From assembly GCA_018816205.1 (NCBI GenBank), contig JAHIWJ010000090.1:1-5265 (forward strand): 5,265 nt of DNA, read 5' to 3'. This DNA is from Nanobdellota archaeon. GTDB taxonomy: Archaea; Nanobdellota; Nanobdellia; Pacearchaeales; GW2011-AR1. Shown here piece after piece: positions 1 to 5,265 of this stretch. Each line of letters begins with the position of its first letter. The first letter of the stretch is position 1. The notes beneath the pieces were generated by a model. That model did no database searches and was not told where the DNA came from. It saw nothing but the letters and a program-made list of their open reading frames with translations. The position numbers were made by a program, and so were the translations under genes.

Positions 1-1
1 G

Positions 2-1138
2 ACTGCACAATGGTCCGGCATGCTGCGAAAAAACGAAGACAAAAAAATGCTGTCAGTCTATCCGAAATTCGGCCTCCAGCCAAAGGACGCAAGACCCTTC
101 CCGGGAAATGTCAGACAAATAATCAACGAAAGACAAAAAATCGACGTCGAAAAATACATGAATCCAGGCCGGATACAAATCTTCACGATGAACAAACTAA
201 CTCCGCCGCAAATAGACACATTCGTCGCGAGCGTCATCGCAAACATATTCCACTCCGACCCAAAAGAATATCCTCAACTCAGGCTTCTTATTGTATTCGA
301 CGAAGTCCACAGACTACTTCCAAAATTCGGCGGCTCCGGAAAAGGATTTCTCCAAATAGAAAGAGCCTGCCGAGAATTCAGAAAATGGGGCTACGGCGTC
401 CTGCTGGTCTCGCAGGTATTGTCCGACTTCGTAGGAGAAATCAAAGCAAACATCAACACTGAAGTGCAAATGAGAACTCGAGACGAAGCAGACCTAAATC
501 GACTAAAAACAAAATACGGTGAAGAATTCCTCCAATCTTTAATCAAAGCATCCGTCGGCGTCGGTATGTTCATCAATCCAAAATACAACCGAGGCAAACC
601 CTACTTCATCCAATTCCGCCCAATCCTTCACTCCACAAGAAGACTTTCCGACGAAGTCCTAGCAGAATACAACAAATACGGCGACATCGTAGAAGACATA
701 GAATTCCAAATCACCCAACTCGAAAAAGAAAAAATCGACACCTTCGACCTGAAGATGGAACTCAAACTCGTCAAAGACAAACTCATGACCGGCAACTTCA
801 CCGTCGTAAACATCTACCTCGAAAGCCTCCAGCCTCGAGTAGAGAAAGAATGGGAAAAATTAGGCAAGAAAGCACCGAAACGTGAAATCGAATTGGTCGA
901 AGCCGCAGAAATCGAAGCCTCACTAAAACAAGCGCAGGCCGGAAGAAAGGATTTTGAGAAAGAGGGCGAAGAAAACAAAGAAAAAGCAGAAAAGGAAGCC
1001 AAACAAGAAAAAACAAAAGACAAAAAAGAATCTAAAGAAGAAAAACCAGCTCCAGAAAAAACAAACGAAAAAAGCGGAGAAAAACCTCAACCAGAAAAGA
1101 AAAAAGAAGAACCAAGGAAAAAGGAGAAAACTAAATAA
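2..1138 (+). CDS. FtsK/HerA-superfamily ATPase (DUF87-like), C-terminal part; 5' end outside window
   Basis: The frame is open from the left edge, so this is the last 378 residues of a longer protein; an internal ATG at 20 is only a methionine within it. The Walker B strand and acidic pair are clear at 284-304 (LLIVFDE, Asp-Glu at 299-304), followed by VHRLLP. A second strand ending in VSQ at 395-415 fits the polar sensor residue of HerA/FtsK/VirB4-type motors, and the block around 452-520 (INTEVQMRTRDEADLNRL) fits the strand after it. The P-loop must lie upstream. A helical region follows (about 640-890), then a tail whose last 60 residues contain 39 Lys or Glu. The family couples ATP hydrolysis to DNA (or protein) translocation, often as a hexamer. 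It is the first visible gene of the operon, and its stop overlaps the next start by one base. The superfamily is fairly sure; whether it is a HerA repair helicase or a membrane/secretion motor cannot be decided here. Confidence 0.8.
   Translation, partial: TAQWSGMLRKNEDKKMLSVYPKFGLQPKDARPFPGNVRQIINERQKIDVEKYMNPGRIQIFTMNKLTPPQIDTFVASVIANIFHSDPKEYPQLRLLIVFDEVHRLLPKFGGSGKGFLQIERACREFRKWGYGVLLVSQVLSDFVGEIKANINTEVQMRTRDEADLNRLKTKYGEEFLQSLIKASVGVGMFINPKYNRGKPYFIQFRPILHSTRRLSDEVLAEYNKYGDIVEDIEFQITQLEKEKIDTFDLKMELKLVKDKLMTGNFTVVNIYLESLQPRVEKEWEKLGKKAPKREIELVEAAEIEASLKQAQAGRKDFEKEGEENKEKAEKEAKQEKTKDKKESKEEKPAPEKTNEKSGEKPQPEKKKEEPRKKEKTK
1121..1126 (+). promoter_or_regulatory. Ribosome binding site for the second operon gene
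   Basis: AAGGAG lies inside the end of the upstream ATPase gene, 11 nt before the ATG at 1138. The spacing is a little long but usable. It supports 1138 as a genuine start with coupling through the TAATG overlap, rather than a continuation of the upstream protein. Confidence 0.5.
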
Positions 1139-1803
1139 TGGAACAAAAAGCAAAGGAACCTGAAAAGCCAAAAAAAGAGCCATACAAACCCTCCTCGACA
1201 GACGAAAAAATAGAAGCCCTGTTAGACTTCGCCCACATTGAAGAACTATTTCACACCTTAAACATCCTAAAAGACAAAGAAATCAGGACTTTTCTTGAAC
1301 ATTACAAAAAATCAGAAATCTCTCCCACAAAAGACAAAAGAATCGATCTCTTAATAAGAAACTCAGAAAATCAGCATAAGCTAAGAGATAACGTCCGAGA
1401 TGAAATCGTCCGTTCCGTAGAAAACGAAATCCAAGACTTAAAATCAAGGATGTCCGCTCTAACAAAAAAAGGCAAGGACACTTACGTCGAAATGGTCAAA
1501 CTCTTGACAGCCCCGCTAAAAATAAAAATATTCAAAGCAACAGGAAACAAAGACGATTTCTACAAAATAAAAAAAATCATTTCTGCCATTGAAGAAAAAA
1601 TAAAACCAAAAGAAGAAGAGCTGTTAAAAGAGACCAAGGAAAAAGAGATTCTCGAAAAAGAAAAAGAAGAAAGAAAAAAACAAGAGCAAGAGCTAAAAGA
1701 AAAAATCAAGAAAGGCGAACCCATTAACCAAAAAAAAGAAAAATTCCCTGACCCTCACAAACCTGACGTGCAACAAAAAAAGATGGAGGAAAAAATTGAA
1801 TAG
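1138..1803 (+). CDS. Uncharacterised soluble helical protein, paralogous to the C-terminal domain of the next gene
   Basis: I do not recognise a named family. The 221-aa product has a Lys/Pro-rich start (residues 1-20), then a helical domain (about 22-155), then a very highly charged Lys/Glu tail (about 155-221) likely to form a coiled coil or a single charged helix. No signal peptide or membrane segment is seen. The central domain matches residues 187-320 of the next gene's product at two anchor blocks: DKEIRTFLEHY (46-56) and the block starting PLKIKIFKAT and ending DFYKI (126-144). The blocks are 80 residues apart here and 76 there. The start overlaps the ATPase stop as TAATG, and the 3' end overlaps the next gene by 8 nt. 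It is inferred to be a partner or adaptor for the ATPase and its membrane-anchored paralogue. No enzyme motif was found. The coding call is strong; the function is open. Confidence 0.85.
   Translation: MEQKAKEPEKPKKEPYKPSSTDEKIEALLDFAHIEELFHTLNILKDKEIRTFLEHYKKSEISPTKDKRIDLLIRNSENQHKLRDNVRDEIVRSVENEIQDLKSRMSALTKKGKDTYVEMVKLLTAPLKIKIFKATGNKDDFYKIKKIISAIEEKIKPKEEELLKETKEKEILEKEKEERKKQEQELKEKIKKGEPINQKKEKFPDPHKPDVQQKKMEEKIE
1201..1602 (+). repeat. Paralogous domain, copy A (soluble protein)
   Basis: This encodes residues 22-155 of the 221-aa protein. Its two anchors are DxxIxTxLxHY (residues 46-56) and a P-x-KIK-x-F-x-AT...K-x-DFY block (126-144, nt 1513-1569). Compared by eye with copy B (2354-2755), the first anchor has 6 of 11 identical residues and the second 11 of 19. 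The similarity is at protein level only, so the duplication is old. Confidence 0.75.
1785..1789 (+). promoter_or_regulatory. Strong Shine-Dalgarno that fixes the TTG start of the third gene
   Basis: GGAGG ends 6 nt before the TTG at 1796, inside the last codons of the upstream gene. The nearby ATG at 1783 is in the upstream gene's frame and is only an internal methionine there. The motif and ideal spacing are the main reason to accept a TTG start. Confidence 0.75.
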
Positions 1804-2854
1804 TCTCCTCGTAATAATAGCCCTCGTCCTTGTAGTATTAATAATTTATTTTGTAATAAAAAAAAGAAAATATAACCTCAAAGGCCTTTTCGGGGACGGC
1901 CTAGCCGTAGACGTAATCCCTGGAAAAATCGACCGCGAAAAATCTGTCCTAATAGCAGACATCGAATCAATCATCAAAAGTTCTGAGCAGCTTGACAAAA
2001 TCCTCAATTCATCAAACGAGGAAGGAAAACTCTACGAAAAAATACTTCTTGACGAGCAGCTTATATCGCAAATAAGAAAAGCAAATAGCAAAGAAGACAT
2101 AGAAAAAATTCTAAGAGCCTGGACAAAACAAAAAATCTCCGAGAGCTACACTAAAGCAGAAAATTCAACGCCGAGTAATGACTCAACAAAAAAAGAAGCG
2201 CAACCAAACACCTCTGCAAATGAAAAAAAAGAAACTCCTAAAAAGACAAAATCAGCAAAAAAAATCCTCAGATCAAAAAAGACCACCTCAAACAACCAGT
2301 CTGAAAAAACAAACGATAATAAAAAAGGAGAATGGGCTGGTAAAAGCAAAGAACTCTATGAAGAGATAGAAAGTCTTCTAAATTCAAAAAACGCAGAAAA
2401 ACTTATGGAAATCGTAAAAAAACTATCAGACAACCAGATAAAAACAATCCTTAACCATTATTTTGAAAGCCTAGAAGGCAGCAAGTTCGGCGCAATCATC
2501 AAAAAGTCAAAATCCCCAAACGACGTGACAAATCTCCTCAAAGCTGAAACCGTAAACAGCCTGAAACTAGAATATGAAAGAATCAAAAACAACGCCGCAT
2601 ATGCAAGAAGAAAAGGAAAAAATACAAAAAGCGAAGAACTCGCTTTGCTCTCAATACCTCACAAAATAAAAATGTTCGAAGCCACCTTCGACAAAAAAGA
2701 CTTCTACCGAGTCAGAGACGCTCTCCTCTTAATAGAAAAAAACATAAACGAAAAAATAAACGAAGCCCCTCCAAAAAAAACAGAGAACAGCGTAGATTTA
2801 AAAACAACCAATCCCATTCAAAAAAATGAAAAACAAAAAGAACCAAAAATTTAA
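1796..2854 (+). CDS. Membrane-anchored helical protein carrying a second copy of the neighbour's domain
   Basis: The family is not recognised. The 352-aa product opens with a hydrophobic helix (residues 3-21) followed directly by KKRK. By the positive-inside rule this is an N-terminal anchor with the rest of the chain in the cytoplasm. Next come a small helical segment (about 45-115), a polar linker rich in Lys, Ser, Thr and Asn (about 116-178), and a C-terminal helical domain (187-320) homologous to the preceding gene's product, with DNQIKTILNHY (212-222) and a PHKIKMFEAT...DFYRV block (288-306). A short charged tail ends the protein. Translation starts at TTG behind GGAGG, overlapping the upstream gene by 8 nt. 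The 3' end overlaps the nuclease gene by 29 nt. It is inferred to tether the soluble paralogue, the ATPase or the DHH protein to the membrane. No catalytic motif is visible. The coding call and topology are well supported; the role is a guess from context. Confidence 0.85.
   Translation: MNSLLVIIALVLVVLIIYFVIKKRKYNLKGLFGDGLAVDVIPGKIDREKSVLIADIESIIKSSEQLDKILNSSNEEGKLYEKILLDEQLISQIRKANSKEDIEKILRAWTKQKISESYTKAENSTPSNDSTKKEAQPNTSANEKKETPKKTKSAKKILRSKKTTSNNQSEKTNDNKKGEWAGKSKELYEEIESLLNSKNAEKLMEIVKKLSDNQIKTILNHYFESLEGSKFGAIIKKSKSPNDVTNLLKAETVNSLKLEYERIKNNAAYARRKGKNTKSEELALLSIPHKIKMFEATFDKKDFYRVRDALLLIEKNINEKINEAPPKKTENSVDLKTTNPIQKNEKQKEPKI
2354..2755 (+). repeat. Paralogous domain, copy B (membrane-anchored protein)
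   Basis: This encodes residues 187-320 of the 352-aa protein. It matches copy A (1201-1602) in order and spacing of both anchor blocks; the second block is at nt 2657-2713. The surrounding residues share a helical, Leu/Ile-patterned character with few identities. Confidence 0.75.
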
Positions 2855-4430
2855 CAATAAAAAACCGTTCAAAAAAGCAGAAGACATAGAACTTAAAGCA
2901 ATATCCCAATGGCACGACGGGAAAACTTTCTCAGTCACCGGCTTAGTAGAACGAATAATCCAAACAGGCGGCCCAACCATTTTTGTAATCTCAGACGGAA
3001 CCGGCACACTCGGCCTTAAAGGTTTCGAAGGCCCAGGCGAGCGCTCCCACCCGGAGATAAACGAGGGCGACACAATAAAAGCAATCGTTCAAATCGGAGA
3101 ATATAACGGCGAAATCGAAGGCGAAATTAAAAAAATAGAAAAACTAAACCCCGAAGAACACAATGTCTACTTAAAAAAAATCCTTGCCCTGCAAAAAGAA
3201 AGAGCAAAAGTCCAGCCGGCAGAATTTTTGGTAAAAAGCAAAATCTTGGACAAACTAAAAAGCAGATTCATTGAAGCAGCAGAACAAATCAGGTTAGCAG
3301 TTATTCAACAGCGCCCAATAATTGTCCGTCACCATAACGACACCGACGGCTACAGTTCAGGATTCAGTTTAGAAAGAGCAATTCTCCCATTAATTGAACA
3401 AGAACAATCTTCTGAAAAAGCGAGCTGGGAATTTTTCCTCCGAGCTCCATGCGCTGCACCATACTACGAGATCAGCGACGCAATCCGTGACTCTGCTCAG
3501 TCCCTAAGAAACGTAGCAAAATTCTCAAACAAAATGCCGTTAGTAATAATCGCAGACAACGGCTCCTCACCAGAAGACCTCCTAGCCATAAAACACGGAA
3601 AAACTCTCGGCATGAAATTCATAGTTGTAGACCACCACTATTCTGACGAAGACGTAATCTCCAAAGAGGTTTTAGCCCACATCAACCCATTTTTAGTAGG
3701 AGAAGACGGAGCAGCAATTTCCGCGGGGATGCTCTGCACCGAACTTGCACGATTCATAAATTCAGATGTAAAAAATATCTCGCAAATTCCTGCAATGGCC
3801 GGCCTGGCGGATAGAATCGACATCGCGAATCCAGGAATCGTAGAAGACTACTTGGAAATCGCAAAAAAAGAAGGGTACTCTAAACAACTCCTCAACGACA
3901 TCTCCACAGTTATAGATTTTGTCTCCTCAAGAATAAGATTCATGGAAGCCCGCGAATATATCGAAGTCCTATTCGGTGAACCAAGAGAAAAACAAAAAGA
4001 ACTCGTTTCTCTAATGGCCCCATACATTCACCAACTAGAAAGCAAGGGCCTGGAAATTTCAAAAGCAAACGCCAAAACAGAAAAAGTTGGCGCAACAACA
4101 TTACAAACAATCGACATCGACAGCACCTTCCCCGGCTTCGGCTTTTATCCAAAACCCGGAATGTGCGTCGGCATGATTCACGATTATCTAAAAGAAAAAG
4201 GAACAACCAACCTCGTGTCCGCCGGAATAATGGCCACAGCCCTCACGCTAAGAGCAACCGACGAAGCAAAATTCTCAGTCCACGAACTAATTAAATTCCT
4301 AAACGAAAAATCCCCTCACGCTTTCGTCGAAGGCGGCGGCCATAAAAACGCCGGCTCAATATCCTTCATTCCGAACAAGAGAGACGAAGTCGTGACTCTA
4401 TTGAAAGAATTTATAAAATCAAGGCAATAA
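2826..4430 (+). CDS. OB-fold plus DHH/DHHA1 phosphoesterase (archaeal RecJ-like nuclease)
   Basis: The 534-aa product has a basic N-terminus, then an OB-fold-like nucleic-acid binding domain (about 22-108), then a DHH core. Motif I is RHHNDTDGYSSG (168-179, metal ligands expected at H170, D172 and D174). Motif II is IIADNGSS (D244), motif III VVDHH (269-271), and motif IV is probably LADR (D329). The C-terminal DHHA1 domain carries VEGGGHKNAG (501-510). All key metal-binding residues are present, so it should be an active Mn/Mg-dependent phosphoesterase. The motif I wording resembles the archaeal RecJ-like group COG1107 (from memory), whose usual members also carry a DnaJ-type zinc finger. 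Here only three cysteines occur, with no zinc motif. The expected role is single-stranded DNA or RNA exonuclease in repair or decay. ATG 2826 is the only start candidate after the in-frame stop at 2799. No Shine-Dalgarno is visible, so translation probably depends on coupling with the gene it overlaps by 29 nt. NrnA-like or cyclic-dinucleotide phosphodiesterases are less likely because of the OB domain. Confidence 0.9.
   Translation: MKNKKNQKFNNKKPFKKAEDIELKAISQWHDGKTFSVTGLVERIIQTGGPTIFVISDGTGTLGLKGFEGPGERSHPEINEGDTIKAIVQIGEYNGEIEGEIKKIEKLNPEEHNVYLKKILALQKERAKVQPAEFLVKSKILDKLKSRFIEAAEQIRLAVIQQRPIIVRHHNDTDGYSSGFSLERAILPLIEQEQSSEKASWEFFLRAPCAAPYYEISDAIRDSAQSLRNVAKFSNKMPLVIIADNGSSPEDLLAIKHGKTLGMKFIVVDHHYSDEDVISKEVLAHINPFLVGEDGAAISAGMLCTELARFINSDVKNISQIPAMAGLADRIDIANPGIVEDYLEIAKKEGYSKQLLNDISTVIDFVSSRIRFMEAREYIEVLFGEPREKQKELVSLMAPYIHQLESKGLEISKANAKTEKVGATTLQTIDIDSTFPGFGFYPKPGMCVGMIHDYLKEKGTTNLVSAGIMATALTLRATDEAKFSVHELIKFLNEKSPHAFVEGGGHKNAGSISFIPNKRDEVVTLLKEFIKSRQ
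2889..3149 (+). other. OB-fold domain of the DHH protein
   Basis: This encodes about residues 22-108, with alternating beta strands around FSVTGLVERI, TIFVISDGTGTLGLKGF and GDTIKAIVQIGEYNGEIEGEI. The pattern of strand, G/D turn and strand is that of nucleic-acid binding OB-folds placed before archaeal DHH domains. The assignment is by pattern, not by alignment. Confidence 0.65.
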
Positions 4431-4461
4431 ACTTATCCTCCAGACAAAGAAAAGCTTGGAA
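4431..4461. other. Convergent intergenic gap with possible T-rich termination signals
   Basis: Only 31 nt separate the two convergent stop codons. No hairpin is present beyond the trivial AAGCTT. On the - strand the tract GCTTTTCTTTG (complement of 4445-4455) follows directly after the surface-protein stop and could act as an archaeal T-rich terminator. For the + strand operon the only pyrimidine-rich run is 4471-4493, inside the opposing gene, and its T runs are short. Both are weak calls. Confidence 0.3.
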
Positions 4462-5265
4462 TTACCACCCTTCTTCCTTCTTCCGTCTTCTCCACAAGAA
4501 GAACAAAATAAAGAACGCCGCCACAATAACAACTATCAACGCAATAAGCCCAATAGTCACAAACGAGATCGTCTCAATCTTTAACTCAAATCTTCCCCTC
4601 TGGACTTTTACAAGACTATCCTCTCGCTCGCCATAATAAACAATAACATCAACAAACGGATTCGCATCCAAATCGGCATCGCTCATCTCCTGGTCTATCA
4701 CAACATTTTTACTCTTCCCTGCTTTTATCTGCACAGACCCGTCAGAACCCAACGTCGTCGGGATACCGTCAATCAAAACCGCGCTAAGTTCAATGTCAAC
4801 CCAGCAGTCAATATCGCCGATGTTCTTAACCTTAACAAGAAACTGCTGCCTCGGTTTGCTAAACTTAACACTGTCTATTTCAATATCGCACCTATCAAGG
4901 ATGTTAACAATCTCAGCATCAACTCTTGCCTCCAAAATCTTCTCAAGTGAAGAAGACGTATCTCCATACAAAGTGAAAACATCCAAAGTCAGGCTTTCCC
5001 CGTTAAACTCAACATCCGGGTAAGAAACAGTTTTATAATCATTCGGAGCTATGAAAATTGGATCAACATCACCGATTCTCGTCCCTTCTTCCCCACCAGA
5101 AGTAGGCGTAATCGTTCCCTTGAAAAATACAGGAATGTTCGACTCGCTATGATAAGTCAACTCAAGCTGCGAAGTGGCTCTGTTATACTTTGCAGAATGT
5201 AAACTCAGCTGCATAATTGGAATCGGCAGATAAAACAAATCAAGATTTTCAACAGCAGCAACCGC
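4462..5265 (-). CDS. Surface protein with tandem beta-sandwich-like domains and a C-terminal membrane anchor; 5' end outside window
   Basis: The frame stays open to the right edge, giving the last 267 residues of a longer protein. TTG at 5238 and ATG at 5214 are possible starts, but neither is convincing because coding continues upstream and no signal peptide is seen. Two similar domains lie at about 4909-5211 and 4576-4884, each with strands typical of CARDB/Ig-like folds. A transmembrane helix (4492-4563) is followed by the basic tail WRRRKKEEGW, so the body should be outside the cell and the tail inside. The only two cysteines (codons 4888-4890 and 4804-4806) fall in or at the edge of the second domain and could form a disulfide. 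The gene is convergent with the nuclease operon and uses different silent codons (Asp 16 GAT to 6 GAC), so nothing ties it to the operon's function. It is likely a cell-surface or adhesion/S-layer-associated protein; the specific role is unknown. Confidence 0.8.
   Translation of the reverse strand, partial: AVAAVENLDLFYLPIPIMQLSLHSAKYNRATSQLELTYHSESNIPVFFKGTITPTSGGEEGTRIGDVDPIFIAPNDYKTVSYPDVEFNGESLTLDVFTLYGDTSSSLEKILEARVDAEIVNILDRCDIEIDSVKFSKPRQQFLVKVKNIGDIDCWVDIELSAVLIDGIPTTLGSDGSVQIKAGKSKNVVIDQEMSDADLDANPFVDVIVYYGEREDSLVKVQRGRFELKIETISFVTIGLIALIVVIVAAFFILFFLWRRRKKEEGW
4492..4563 (-). other. C-terminal transmembrane helix of the surface protein
   Basis: Twenty-four hydrophobic residues, from FVTIGLIALI to ILFFLW, are followed by RRRKK. 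The charge pattern places the C-terminus in the cytoplasm and the two beta domains outside. Confidence 0.85.
4576..5211 (-). repeat. Two tandem homologous beta-sandwich-like domains
   Basis: The first copy (4909-5211) and second copy (4576-4884) can be aligned by eye. LHSAKYNRATSQLELTYHSE pairs with IDSVKFSKPRQQFLVKVKNI, IFIAPNDYKTVSY pairs with VQIKAGKSKNVVI, and DVFTLYGDTSSSLEKI pairs with DVIVYYGEREDSLVKV. Strand order and length (about 100 residues each) agree, which points to an internal duplication, and more copies may lie beyond the edge. Confidence 0.65.

Noticed and set aside
10..462. Arg/Lys-rich open frame overlapping the ATPase
   Set aside because: It lies entirely within the well-supported ATPase frame with Walker B and shows no domain-like pattern; it is an out-of-frame shadow.
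20..1138. Full-length gene starting at ATG 20
   Set aside because: The frame is open to the left edge (codons from position 2) and an ATPase of this family needs a Walker A motif, which is absent from the window, so the gene is truncated by the edge.
923..1183. Antisense open frame rich in Phe and Leu, resembling a membrane protein
   Set aside because: It is the mirror image of the Lys/Glu-rich coding tail (AAA/GAA read backwards gives TTT/TTC) and has no ribosome site or domain.
1081..1200. ATPase and following gene as one protein split by a frameshift in an A-rich tract
   Set aside because: Both sides of the junction are Lys-rich low complexity, which invites this reading, but the TAATG overlap and the AAGGAG site upstream fit a normal operon junction. 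A fused homologue in a relative would reopen it.
4451..4461. AAGCTT palindrome as a terminator hairpin
   Set aside because: Six bases with no loop cannot form a stable stem; it is a chance restriction-site palindrome.
5214..5238. TTG 5238 or ATG 5214 as the true start of the surface-protein gene
   Set aside because: The frame continues to the right edge, no signal peptide follows either codon although the protein should be exported, and the first domain begins right there, so the start is probably beyond the window.
1..5265. tRNA, rRNA, CRISPR array, insertion sequence or attachment site
   Set aside because: No clover-leaf arms, regularly spaced repeats, transposase motifs or terminal inverted repeats were seen; almost all of the window is coding.

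Overview
The window looks like a stretch of archaeal chromosome, most likely from a small-genome DPANN-type lineage (Woesearchaeota/Pacearchaeota-like). This placement is inference. It rests on the archaeal-type OB-DHH (RecJ-like) protein, a FtsK/HerA-family ATPase, very tight packing with overlapping genes, a TTG start behind a strong GGAGG, lysine/glutamate-rich low-complexity protein tails, and a surface protein with a C-terminal membrane anchor. No RNA gene, mobile element or CRISPR array was seen.

Layout. Positions 2-4430 hold four + strand genes that overlap one another by 1, 8 and 29 nt, so they form one translationally coupled operon whose promoter lies left of the window. They are: (1) the C-terminal part of a FtsK/HerA-superfamily ATPase, with Walker B present and Walker A outside the window, ending in a K/E-rich tail; (2) a 221-aa soluble protein; (3) a 352-aa protein with an N-terminal membrane anchor; (4) a 534-aa protein with an OB-fold followed by a DHH/DHHA1 phosphoesterase. 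A 31-nt convergent gap (4431-4461) separates this operon from a - strand gene that runs off the right edge. That gene encodes a protein with two tandem beta-sandwich-like domains, a C-terminal transmembrane helix and a basic cytoplasmic tail.

The most interesting point is that genes 2 and 3 are paralogues in one domain of about 130 residues that I do not recognise. It is shared between a soluble and a membrane-anchored protein, and the pair sits between an ATPase and a predicted nuclease. The simplest model is a membrane-linked nucleic-acid handling complex: a motor, a soluble/anchored adaptor pair, and a DHH nuclease. The arrangement is visible in the sequence; the shared function is inference from operon structure.

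A second signal is in silent codon positions. The + strand genes use A/C-ending codons (Asp in gene 4: 22 GAC to 4 GAT), while the - strand gene prefers T-ending codons (Asp: 16 GAT to 6 GAC). The + strand is therefore A/C-rich at silent sites whichever way the gene points, which suggests a replication-type strand asymmetry with the operon on the lagging side.
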